Source of the DNA: Alnus glutinosa
Taxonomy: Eukaryota > Streptophyta > Magnoliopsida > Fagales > Betulaceae
Reading direction: 5' to 3'
Assembly: GCF_958979055.1 (NCBI RefSeq)
Contig: NC_084888.1
Location: forward strand, 33,198,804-33,262,803
DNA length: 64,000 nt
The translations under genes were made by a program, and so were the position numbers. Shown here piece by piece: positions 1 through 9,559 of this stretch. Within the stretch, counting starts at the first letter, position 1. Each line of letters opens with the position of its first letter. The notes below the pieces were generated by a model, which saw only the letters and a program-made list of their open reading frames with translations, ran no database searches and was not told the origin of the DNA.

Positions 1-1150
1 TGTCAAAATATGCAATGTATAATCTGAATAAGTTATAAATGTGGCTGATGTCACTAACATTTTCTGCCATTCAACTAAAGCCAGCAGAAGTCTTCTGAAA
101 TATTAAATGAAACGTGGATAAAGCACAGAGACAAAGAACTTATAATTCCCAATTCGCAATCAAAAGGTCCATTACCCAATATTGCTCCCAGCAAAGCAGG
201 ATTCTGGGAGGAAAGATCTGGATATAGTCCTAACCTTCAGCATCAGCAAACTGAATACACGAGAAACATTCAAGGTTATCATTACCAATTATGACAAATT
301 TGCCACAAGTATTAAGATGAGAAGGCTAGGAAATATATTGACGGATACAACTAGAGGCTCGTGCAAATTTAGCAGACTGTTATGAAGAATAGCAGATAAA
401 TGGATGAGACACAGACAATGATAAGCCTTCTAATTGAGATAATGATAAGCACCAGTCAGACAATGATAAGCCTTCTCAAAATCACATCTAACAACAATCC
501 CATATTGAGGTCTACAAATTCAGACACATTAATCTGAAGCCTAGATGCACATCAGTCTTTCGTGAAAAGATCAACTGAGAAATAGTGCAGCAATAGTATT
601 GTATTACAATTGTATCATAAAAGATACATCTAAGGTTGCAGCACATCACTGCATAGCAATTTTGTAAGGACTGCCAACAAGGCTAATCATGTGAAAGACG
701 ATGGTGCTTATTCTGGTTTCTATGATTCCCAAGGTTTCCTTAGCATTGTCATTAACCTTAAATTTAACTTTGACCTTCAAGATTGAAACAATATAGGTTA
801 ATTTGGGAACTAATTAATATTAAAAGCACATAAAAGTCCTTCAAGACAACCACAGAAACAATGTTAGTAACCTCCATAGAGCATAGAAACTACAATACTA
901 AACCAAAATAAAACAGGGGCTTTATTCATCATCCTAACAGAACTGATGTAGACTGAGCTGAGACTCTTTAAGTTTCCTTCTAAAAGCAATGCATTTCGAA
1001 AAAGTTGGCCTTGTTTAGTTACATCCTTAAATTTTGCATATTGCTCTCCAGCATATTATGCCGCTGGACTTGTGATAAAATGGAATTATTGCAAAATTTT
1101 GGAAGCTTGTTACTAGACGCTTATTCAAAATATTATCTAAAGATGCCACC
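1..1150. other. gene-free stretch, 3' side of the NF-YB locus
   Basis: AT-rich DNA without a convincing exon or RNA gene. It may be 3' UTR or downstream flank of the minus-strand NF-YB gene, whose last exon is not settled. An imperfect direct repeat is visible near 415-475, where 'gataagccttctaattgag' is followed by a near copy. Confidence 0.4.
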
Positions 1151-1282
1151 CTAAGCAGAAAGTGATGATTTTGGCTCTGGCATTGGTTCGCTTCCCACCC
1201 GCTTTTCAGAAATCATGGTACCACCAAAAAGAGGACAATCTCGTAACAGGGAAAGAAAAGAGCTTGTTCTAGAAGCATTTAA
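1151..1282 (-). CDS. candidate terminal exon (orphan, minus strand)
   Basis: On the minus strand an acceptor-like 'tatgcag' is followed by 43 sense codons and TAG (stop at 1151-1153). The peptide begins LNASRTSSFLSLLRDC and ends PMPEPKSSLSA. It opens in phase 0, which is the phase left by the last firmly identified NF-YB exon (ends 4928), so it could be an alternative 3' exon of that gene. I do not recognise the peptide; it is unlike the usual NF-YB8/10 tail, which ends in a short VPSMQ-type motif. It could also belong to another gene or be chance. Confidence 0.25.
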   Translation of the reverse strand, partial: LNASRTSSFLSLLRDCPLFGGTMISEKRVGSEPMPEPKSSLSA

Positions 1283-2004
1283 CTGCATAGAATCACAAGA
1301 ACTTCAAAACACATCTTTGAAAAGATGACTGCAAAAGCTTTGGTGTTTCAACAACCATTTCTTATTCAAAAATACTGTCCACCTAAAAAAACAATCACCC
1401 GTGGTGCATCTTGACCCTTTTCTCCCCCAAAACCCTCATGGAAATTTAGCTCCCTCTTGTACAACAGACAAAAACCTCTCTTGTCTTAAACCTTCTTATT
1501 AACCATATCATCCTGGCCTACTCATGAAACAAACCTTCCCTGTCACTACCATAAAATGACTCATGAAATAAACCTTGCCAGCAACTAACCATGGAATCCA
1601 CAATCAATTGAAAAGAATGCAAAGGGAAGACAAGAAAACCACATATTTCAAAAATTGCTGGACAAAGCCCATGCAAGACAAAATAGAGATGCAATAAACG
1701 TTAGTCCCATGACATTCTAGGACCAAGATTAAACTTTTCCTCCCGACTTGGGGGAGGAAAGGATTCTATTACATTTATTGCATTAAGAGTTCTCCAACTC
1801 AGATTATATGAAGCTAAACCTTAAGAGCACTCTAAAATTTAAAATGTTTGATTGACTCAAGAAAAATTTCAAATGTTGTGTGTAACCTATTAAATCCCCT
1901 GAAGGCACAAAGGGGAATACATACACTTGGTTTGTCCCAGAAATCCCCCATGCACCAAATTGTAATGCCAGACTTAGCAATGCCGTGCCTGGCAAGTCAC
2001 AAGA

Positions 2005-2013
2005 AAGAACTTA
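2005..2013. repeat. 9-bp target-site duplication, left
   Basis: AAGAACTTA directly before the Mutator-like element; the same nonamer follows it at 3609-3617. In unbroken form it marks the original insertion site. Confidence 0.85.
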
Positions 2014-3608
2014 GGGATAATTACCTTTTCCCCCCATGAACTACCAACTTTTGCGCTAATCCCCCACGAACTACTAACTCGACTAAAATAGAGCATCCAA
2101 CTACCAAAGTTATAGGTTTTCCCCCCTTCTGTCAATTAGAGGGGTTAAATCCGATGGTCAATGCCTCACGTGACAGTCACATACCGTTTTACAATTTTTT
2201 CTTCCTATTTTACCCTCATCTTCGTTGTCAGTTCATGGGGGCATGTTGGAAGAGGGTAGTAGTTCATTGAGGAAAAAAGTAATTACCCCAAAGAATTAGA
2301 ATTTAAACCAACAATTTTTTTTTAATTTTAATTTTAATTTAATTATTATTATTATTAATTTTTTTTTTTAAAAAAAGTAAACCCCATATCTCATTCTTTC
2401 TCTACTCTCAAATAGTATAAAAATCCCTCAAACTCACACACACATAGAACCAAAAAACCATAAACACAGACTGAATTGCGAGAATGGCGTTTAGGGTTTC
2501 GATTTGCTTCGTGGTGTTCGCTGTGTCTCTTCGGATTCGCGCTTGTTATATGCAAAATTTGGATGGTAGCGTCTTGGTTTCTTTGTCAATATATGTTTAT
2601 GCCATTTGTTGTTTATTATTCTCAGGAAGTGTTCAAGAGAGCCATACTACAGCCTGGGCCACCTAAAAGTTTTGCACTACAGACAGTTCAGGAAGTTGTT
2701 TATTATTTTGAGGAGTTAGTTGCTACAGATTACAATTTAGGGTTGAGAGAACTATTTTATTTTATTTTTGGTTCTTGTGAACAAAATGTATCTCAGACAA
2801 TTGAGATTAATTGAGTCAAGTTCAGTTTTTTTTTTTTCATCTAGAAATGTTCTTTTAGATCCTTCTATTCCTATCAAGTAATTGTTGCTTGTAACTTTCC
2901 TTTGAGTGTCTGATTCTGGAATGGAAATCTCCATGTAGCTGTCAACCAATACATAATGCATGTAGTCTCTTTACAACTGGTACCACCTCTTTTATCATCC
3001 AAAACCATGGCAGGTGGATAATGTTATTGTTTCTCAGACAACACTAGCATTATTATGTAAGGCAGAACATAGATTTATGGACATATGAGGCTTTTTTGTC
3101 TGTACCATAAATGGGAAGGTGTTTTGAAATTTTATTGAATTGGTTTTGGTGAAGGGCGTATCGCTCATACATATATATAAAGGAAGAATTTAAATATAAA
3201 AATTTAATTACGTAAACTTAAACCTTTTAAGATAAAAATAGGAAAAAAAATGATTTGAATTGTAAAAAGAATTGTTGGTGTTTACTTATAAAAAATAAAA
3301 AATAAATTGTTGGCGTAAATTCTAATTCTTTTGGGTAATTACATTTTTCCCCATGAACTACCACCCTCTTCCAACATGCCCCCATGAATTGACAACGAAG
3401 ATGAGGGTAAAATAAGAAGAAAAAATTGTAAAACGGCATGTGACAGTCACATGAGGCGTTGACTGTCGGATTTAACCCATTTGACTGACAGAAGGGGGGA
3501 AAACCTGTAACTTTGGTAGTTGGATGCTATATTTTGATCGAGTTGGTAGTTCGTGGGGGATTAGTGCAAAAGTTGGTAGTTCATGGGGGGAGAAAAGGTA
3601 ATTACCCC
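2014..3608. mobile_element. Pack-MULE-like element carrying a THO1/HPR1 fragment
   Basis: A 1595-bp element with long terminal inverted repeats of about 300 bp (2014-2316 and 3306-3608). The ends read GGGATAATTACCTTTTC and, reversed, GGGGTAATTACCTTTTC, flanked by the 9-bp duplication AAGAACTTA; long inverted ends plus a 9-bp duplication are the Mutator-like signature. Each arm is also palindromic at its own two borders (2014-2048 against about 2256-2290), so the arms look like a smaller MITE in inverted orientation. No transposase is present, so it is non-autonomous. The interior at 2384-2816 carries promoter-like and gene-like sequence described separately. Confidence 0.8.
2412..2760 (+). 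pseudogene. captured 5' part of a THO complex subunit 1 gene
   Basis: Inside the Mutator-like element, a TATA-like 'agtataaaaatcc' (2412-2424) and a CA-rich leader precede ATG at 2484, which opens a 60-codon frame. After an acceptor-like 'tattattctcag' (ends 2624) comes coding sequence VFKRAILQPGPPKSFALQT followed by VQEV. This matches, from memory of the family, the first residues of plant THO complex subunit 1 (HPR1), an mRNA-export and transcription-elongation factor, whose N-terminus has the same RAILQPGPP..FALQTVQE wording. Only this exon is present and the sequence then runs into non-coding DNA, so no THO1 protein can be made. The parent gene is not in the window. Confidence 0.6.
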
Positions 3609-3617
3609 AAGAACTTA

Positions 3618-4670
3618 TCTTTGCATTAATCAGAACAAGAAAAAGGAGGCTTTTAGAAGCACACTTTGATAACTCTAGAATCCTAACTAATAGCAAATTG
3701 CATAAATTCCTATTGCTGAAAAGGAAACCCAAGACTTGTTAGCAACTGACAAACTCAGGCCAAGATAAGTTAGCATAAAAAATATGCCTACGTAGATTAG
3801 TCATAGAAGCAAATTACTCAATCTTTTACTCTAAAATATCCATCATCTAGAACCCCTCCCAAAACCTTCGACAATATTTGGAAAACATTGACTACCAAAC
3901 ATGTAATCACAAAAAGAGAAGCCTGTTACTTAAAACATTCATTTTAGACAGCATGTAACCCATCAAGCAAGATGTGAAGGTAATATTCAAAGATAAGGAA
4001 GTGCACTCTTTCTCTTTTTCTCTTCTTTTCTTTTTTTCTTTCTTTGGTAAATACTTAACTTGTGCAACTTAGCCACAAAACAAAATTAATTATAAATGTT
4101 CAACAGAAATTATATGATGCCTCCAGCCAAAGTGAAATTTCTTCAGTTGAGAAACTGATGGCAAACAAATATGATAGGTTTTTTTTTAGATAACATATAT
4201 GATAGTTAATTGGCTTACTAAAACACAAATAAAAGAAAGTTATGGTACTATGATGCCCTCAAATTCTTCAATAACTCAACAAAAAAGTCTAAATGTGAAG
4301 AAAGAAAGGGGGAAAATGCTATATCCAATTCAAGCCCCCTTATTTACCCAGAACGAGTTAAACGCATAATTTGTAATTGTTTTGGACTTGTTTATATCCA
4401 CCAAGGATTTTTTACAAAAATGAAATCTTCTTCAGCAGAAGAAAATAAGTTCTGATATGCAAATGACAAAACTGAAAATTCAAGTTTTAGGCAATGTGAG
4501 TCCTAAATTGATCACCTTGTTTCTAGGCAAACATGACCACATTGCAACAATATAACAATGTAGAAGGTAGATGTGCATCTTCTCTAACCATGTTTAGCAA
4601 ACTCACAAGCATGAATTTAGAAAAACAAAGGAAGTTTGATATGACTATCCAACCAAGGTTGTATATCTTT

Positions 4671-4672
<2 letters not shown>
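3618..4672. other. gene-free stretch, probable NF-YB intron or flank
   Basis: AT-rich, no exon recognised on either strand. It lies between the last certain NF-YB exon (ends 4928) and the possible terminal exon at 1151-1282. Confidence 0.4.
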
Positions 4673-4732
<60 letters not shown>

Positions 4733-4748
4733 GGGGGGGGGGGGGGGG
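4673..4748. repeat. (GA)n microsatellite followed by an 18-bp G run
   Basis: About 28 GA units run to 4729, then G tracts fill 4731-4748. Reading frames through it are only RE/SL repeats, not genes. Confidence 0.95.
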
Positions 4749-4884
4749 AACTGCAGGAAATAAGTAGTCATGAATGCCAAAAAGGTACACTAAAGCTGTT
4801 AGTTCCAATGCATAATCCAGTAATTCTATTCTTCATCCAGAGAAATACCACATATAAGTCTTTCTTTTTTTGGGGAGCGGGGAG

Positions 4885-4887
<3 letters not shown>

Positions 4888-4922
<35 letters not shown>
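4888..4922. repeat. (GA)n microsatellite touching an NF-YB splice donor
   Basis: About 17 GA units. On the minus strand this is a CT run starting about five bases after the donor GT (4927-4926) of NF-YB exon 5. Confidence 0.9.
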
Positions 4923-4925
<3 letters not shown>

Positions 4926-4927
4926 AC

Positions 4928-6604
4928 TTGGGAGTTTATGTAGTTCAAAGGCCCCTGAAGAGAAAACTGCCATATTTGTGCACCAGCAATGCAGAAAGAA
5001 GACAAAACAGTAAGCTAATGATTGAGAGCTTGATTTACAAGAACACAATGTGTGGAAATATTCAAAAAAAATTGTCCTTAAAACTATGGGTTTGCACCTG
5101 TGGATTTTGAGCAGTCAGACCTCCAACTGCATCCCTTTTAGCAGATGAATCTCCACCCCTAGCAGATCCTTTGGAATCACCCTAATGGAATTCATAGTTC
5201 ACCAACAATGTAAGTCCAAGTCTTAAAGGAAAGACACTAAGGAAAACTGTGGACCTGTTTGGTTGTGTTTTTAGAAGATCATTTTTCAAAACTATTCCCA
5301 GAGAACAAAAATAAAACTTACAAACATGATTTTCTCAATCCTTTTACATTTTTCGAAACAGAGGGACCATTTTTGTTTTTGCAAATTTCAAAAGAGGGAC
5401 CATTTTTGGAAAGCAGAAACCATACATGCCCTAAATAACTCAAAGTTAATTAAACTAAGAGAATTTATATTATGGTATAGAAGTGGGTTTACTTACCTCC
5501 AACTGTGACAGTGCAGCGCAATCATCCCAATGAAATCAACCAAACAAATAAAGAGAAAAAAAAAAAAAAAAAAAAAACATTGTTAGAGCAAATGCACGGG
5601 GAAAAGGTCCTATACTAAGAGGTATATCAAAAATATATTATACTAATGCTCCAATCGGTTGATAAGAGAAGCTTAGGGTTTAGATTTTAAACATCTGGAC
5701 AAAGAACAGATAATGCCTCCAAGACATGTGGAGCCCAACGTAAATCAGTTGGCTTCAATGATTCATTTGTCTGATTGTTTATAAATGAAATGGACGTTAA
5801 ACCTGAAGTTAAGATTTTATTCTATCCATATTTCTTCACGGTATCACACCAACAAAGCAAGTCAACAATTCACATCAATCTATAAAATTAAAACGATATA
5901 ATGCATGGTCTAAAGAAAAAAACAAAAAACACGAAATTGGAAAGTTAATTACCTCTCTGTACCTAACTAGGTACACCTTAAGAGGCTCGATATATTCCTC
6001 AAACCCTAACGTTGCCATTGCCCACAATAAATCATCGCCATTGATGGTCTTCCTCTTCTCCTTCTGGCACTTATCGCTTGCCCTACACACAAACCCCTCA
6101 AAACATATATCAGATTTCACAAGTCCAAAAACCTAATTCCGCAAAATCTACACCAATCAAGTTTCACAAAAAACAAAAAAACTCAAATCTCCCAAAATCA
6201 ACAATCACGTCTCAGGAAAAGAAAAAAGAAAAAAGAAAGAAAAAAAAAAACCCCGCTTACCAAAAACAATAATCACATCTCATAAAACAAAGCCTTACCA
6301 TACGCAAACACCAACCGCAAACAATTTCAGAGATTCAGATTTAATAACAGAACCGTATAATAAAAACAACATTTGGTACGCACTCGCTGGTGATGAAGCT
6401 GATGAACTCGGAGACACATTCCTGCATCGTGTCTTTGGCGTCCTTGGCGATCTTGCCGTTGGCCGGCAACGCCTTCTTCATGATCCTGCTGATGTTGGCG
6501 ATCGGCAAGTACCGGTCTTGCTCGCGCACGCCCGACGAGCGCGGGCTCTGCTCGCCGCCGCTCTCGTGGCTCCCGCCTGCCGGACTTGTCGGCGCCTCCG
6601 CCAT
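4928..6604 (-). CDS. NF-YB: NF-Y subunit B (NF-YB8/10-like) CCAAT-binding factor; 3' end incomplete
   Basis: A histone-fold subunit of the nuclear NF-Y trimer, which binds CCAAT boxes with NF-YA and NF-YC. Coding exons, 5' to 3': 6604-6384, 6082-5953, 5502-5497 (6 nt), 5181-5098 and 4966-4928; all junctions are GT-AG and stay in frame for 160 codons. I start at ATG 6604 (MAEAPTSP), in register with family members. The core runs from [20 protein letters not shown] through [20 protein letters not shown] to [14 protein letters not shown] (residues about 27-117), then [12 protein letters not shown] and [14 protein letters not shown], typical of the NF-YB8/10 tail. The final residues (usually about 10-15 more) were not located; 1151-1282 is a possible but unproven last exon. 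Exon 1 is much richer in GC than the surroundings. Confidence 0.9.
5497..5502 (-). other. 6-nt micro-exon of the NF-YB gene
   Basis: Read on the minus strand the segment is 'ctgtcacag|TTGGAG|gtaagt', a clean acceptor and a strong donor around six bases. It adds Leu-Glu and restores the family wording RYRE-LE-GDSKG between exons 6082-5953 and 5181-5098. Without it the protein would stay in frame but lose two conserved residues. Confidence 0.8.
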
Positions 6605-6632
6605 CTCCGGCAAAAAAAAAAACCCTAGATCA

Positions 6633-6817
6633 CTGCATTCACAGAGTCAAAAACACAAACACTGCCACACATGTAATTAACAATCTATATATACGTATTA
6701 CACATACATATGTATCATGTATGTACAAGTATTCAGAAGATAATGAATGGTGGAAACTGAAACCCTAGGCCCGCCTTGGAATACGATTTAAACACACACA
6801 GAGAGAGAGAGAGGTAC
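6633..6817 (-). other. 5'-UTR intron of the NF-YB gene
   Basis: On the minus strand 'CTCAACAG|gtacctc' gives a donor at 6817 and 'tgaatgcag|TGATC' an acceptor ending at 6633. The leader then continues for 28 bases to the ATG at 6604. Inferred from splice motifs only. Confidence 0.55.
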
Positions 6818-7039
6818 CTGTTGAGAGAGAGAGAGCGTTAGAGAGGTGGTTTTGTTCGTTTTGTATTTGGCGCGCGCTGAAGAGCGAGAGGTGATTGGTG
6901 GAATTGTTTTTTAGGGAGAGAGAGATCGGACGCTGGAGAGGAAAGAGAGAGAGGAAAGAGAAGAGGAGAGTTTGATCAGGAGGGGAGAGCTTTTTGGCTT
7001 TACGCTTATCACCACCGTTGGTTGCGGTTCGGTTTTCCG

Positions 7040-7047
7040 TATTTATA
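7040..7047 (-). promoter_or_regulatory. TATA box of the NF-YB gene
   Basis: TATAAATA on the minus strand in the context 'agcactataaatacgg'. It would place transcription start near 7010-7015, followed by a leader rich in CT (GA on the plus strand, 6801-6970). Confidence 0.6.
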
Positions 7048-7692
7048 GTGCTAGTCCCCCCTCCCAAAACACACGCACTCTCGCTCCTTTGCTGAGTTTC
7101 CGTGCTCTACATTTTTCTAAGGATAGAGTTTCCTTTAAATTGGAGAGAAATTCCTCAATACAATATGTGATTTTTATACATGATTTAAGGACATATGATA
7201 TTTTAATAAATTGAATTGATAGAAATTAGGGTGGAGGGAGAGTCTTTCCATTACATGGACGAAGAAAATGAGATAAAAGGGGAGAGGGTGGGAATGCAGC
7301 CAGAATGAAATCTAGCTGCACCCAATTTGTTACAAGATGACACAGAAGTTTGTATTTCGATTAACGTGACTAGCCGTCCAGCTAATTGTGGAATGAATGA
7401 TATCATGAATTTGGGAAATGGTAGAAGAAAATTTCTAATCTTTAGTGAAAGCATGTTGTTGTAAAGCCAATGTGATATTGAGTGAATCACATTCTAAGAT
7501 AAAAGAAAATATTTGCAAAGAGATTGCCAATTCAGCAGCCAGTAATGCAGCAAGAGCCTCACCATAAATTGTAGAACAAGGAGAATTGATAAAGAGATGT
7601 ACACTTGATAATAGAACCAGTTGAATCTCTGCAAACTGCAGACTAAGTAGAAAAATAATCTCTAATTGCTGTATCGTAATTGATCTTACAAT
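7048..7692. other. gene-free stretch upstream of NF-YB
   Basis: Promoter-side flank of the minus-strand NF-YB gene. I see no exon, RNA gene or repeat with clear borders. Confidence 0.5.
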
Positions 7693-8110
7693 TAGAGATG
7701 TACGAATGGTTATTGGCTAAAACTGCTAACTGCTAATCGCCTAGACGATTATTGCATTTTACCAACTGCAATCACTAACTGCCTAGGCGGAGGCAGTTAT
7801 TGAGTAAATAATTGGCGGTTGTACAAGCGCTTTTCAATTTGGGTTTTGTGCCGATTTTGGATTGCTTTTGGGTAGGTTTTGGTGTAGGTTTTAAATCCAA
7901 AATAGTAACAAATCCAAATATATATATATATAACCGCTTTTCCCAAACCCTATAACCACTAATCGCTTCCGCCTAGGCGGTTAGTGGTTATTAACCGCTT
8001 TTCTCAAACTCTATAACCGCTTACCGCCTCCGCCTAGGCAATTAGCGGTTATACGGTTAAGCGGTGAACGGTTTTAAAGCGGTTATAACCGCCTCGTTTA
8101 TACACCTATA
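7693..8110. mobile_element. hAT-type MITE made of repeated GCGGTTA/CCTAGGCGG blocks
   Basis: The 418-bp segment has inverted ends TAGAGATGTACGAATGGTTAT and, reversed, TATAGGTGTATAAACGAGGC. It is flanked by CTTACAAT (7685-7692) and CTTAAAAT (8111-8118), a near-perfect 8-bp duplication as expected for hAT transposons. The interior is a patchwork of repeated, partly palindromic blocks such as CGCCTAGGCGG and AACCGCTT. No coding capacity. Confidence 0.65.
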
Positions 8111-8118
8111 CTTAAAAT

Positions 8119-8768
8119 AAAGGTGAGAAGGGCGCTTCCAAACCTCATTGATTCTAACCAATTTTGATTCCCATGCAGAATTGATGGTCCATATGAAGTT
8201 GAAACCCACCCAATAATGGTTCTCGTCATTAGGTCAAGTTAAGTTAGTTGATAATGTAGGTATTTATGCAATTAGATTTAACCAAGATGGTAGCCAATGG
8301 CCATGATATGTGATTGGATTCCTAGTTATTTTATCTTATTGTCTAGGATTACATAACTAATCCACAAAAAAAAAAAAAAACACAGATGATGATGATTTCC
8401 ATTTGCTTTTCATTGGAAAAGAGGTCATTTCGGAGTGAAGATTTCATTTTTAAAAATGATAAAGTTTTTATTTAAATTGGATTGGAGGAAATTTTTTCTA
8501 ATCTAATATATTAAACTAATATGAATCCAAAATGCAAGTAATTTTTACCAACTATTTTTAATATACCACAATTCTTAAAATACATGTGAAAATCACATGT
8601 ATTTTAAGAATTTCTCATCATGTTAATCCACCTTAACCTTTAGAATTGTAACATTAAGGTCCACTCATTTATCTTTTGTTAAGCTTCACTCTCCTATCAC
8701 TGCTATAAGTATTTAATGACTTAATACTATGCACATATATAATACCAAGCCATTTTAATTAAGCCTAA
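8119..8768. other. gene-free AT-rich stretch
   Basis: No gene seen. A short inverted repeat around 8580-8612 ('cttaaaatacatgtga' and 'cacatgtattttaag') could form a hairpin. Confidence 0.5.
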
Positions 8769-8777
8769 TGGTCGAAA

Positions 8778-8934
8778 AGAAATGATATTTTTACATCTTT
8801 TATACATCTCATTTTTAAATATACCTTTTGATTAATGAAACTCACATTGGACCTCACAAATTCAATTGTAGATTAGAAACTTAATTGCGTGTAGATGTAC
8901 TACAAGAGATGTATAAAAGATGTAAGTGTATCAT
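8778..8934. mobile_element. Mutator-type MITE, 157 bp
   Basis: Inverted ends AATGATATTTTTACATC and, reversed, AATGATACACTTACATC, both running on into TTTTATACATCTC. Flanked by the 9-bp duplication TGGTCGAAA at 8769-8777 and 8935-8943. Confidence 0.75.
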
Positions 8935-8966
8935 TGGTCGAAACCATGACATGATAATTGCCCTAA

Positions 8967-9148
8967 GAGAAATGATTCATACACTCATTTCTCACAACAG
9001 CCTCACAACAAGCTGACGTGGCTGGTAATATTTTATTATTTTTTTACAAAAAGAAAAGAAAACAAAACAAAAAAAATAATAAAATATTACCAGCCACGTC
9101 AGCTTGTTGTGGGGCTGTTGTGAGAAATGAGTGTATGGATCATTTCTC
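8967..9148. mobile_element. fold-back MITE, 182 bp, 9-bp duplication
   Basis: Near-perfect inverted arms of about 80 bp, beginning GAGAAATGATTCATACACTC on both ends, with a short A-rich loop near 9045-9080. Flanked by TTGCCCTAA at 8958-8966 and 9149-9157. The 9-bp duplication fits a Mutator-derived MITE. It would form a long hairpin if transcribed. Confidence 0.85.
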
Positions 9149-9559
9149 TTGCCCTAATACCAATTATCAAAGGCTTAACCGTTAATCCCAAAGTCTTATA
9201 ACTACAAATACTTATTTGGTTAAACCATTAACCCTTTAAACCGTAACGAACATAATTCTCATCGAAGCACTCTCATCAAAAGTACAAATATTAAGCATGC
9301 TCCCTTTAGCTTTGGGCCGCACTAACCATGGAAAACTTATGGAAAATGAAAAAATCCCTGGTCAGTGGTCTCATCACACAACCAGACCCAGCACTGCGAA
9401 AGAGGCATGAGACTGGCAGTGCCGAAAAGAGCACTAGAAGTTTTATAGACTTGAAATTTACATGCTCATGACGGCAGTCAAGTCATTTGGTCCTCTACAG
9501 GCAAGAAGGCACGATGTTTGCTTGAGGAAATGAAGTGAAAAACTAAACAGCTCCACCTT

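Noticed and set aside
1804..1995. Minus-strand frame TALLSLALQFGAWGI as a possible NF-YB exon
   Set aside because: Wording does not fit the NF-YB tail and the frame has no matching donor and phase.
4523..5110. Open frames of 70-100 codons on both strands
   Set aside because: They are made of RE/SL repeats from GA microsatellites and overlap the NF-YB gene introns and an exon.
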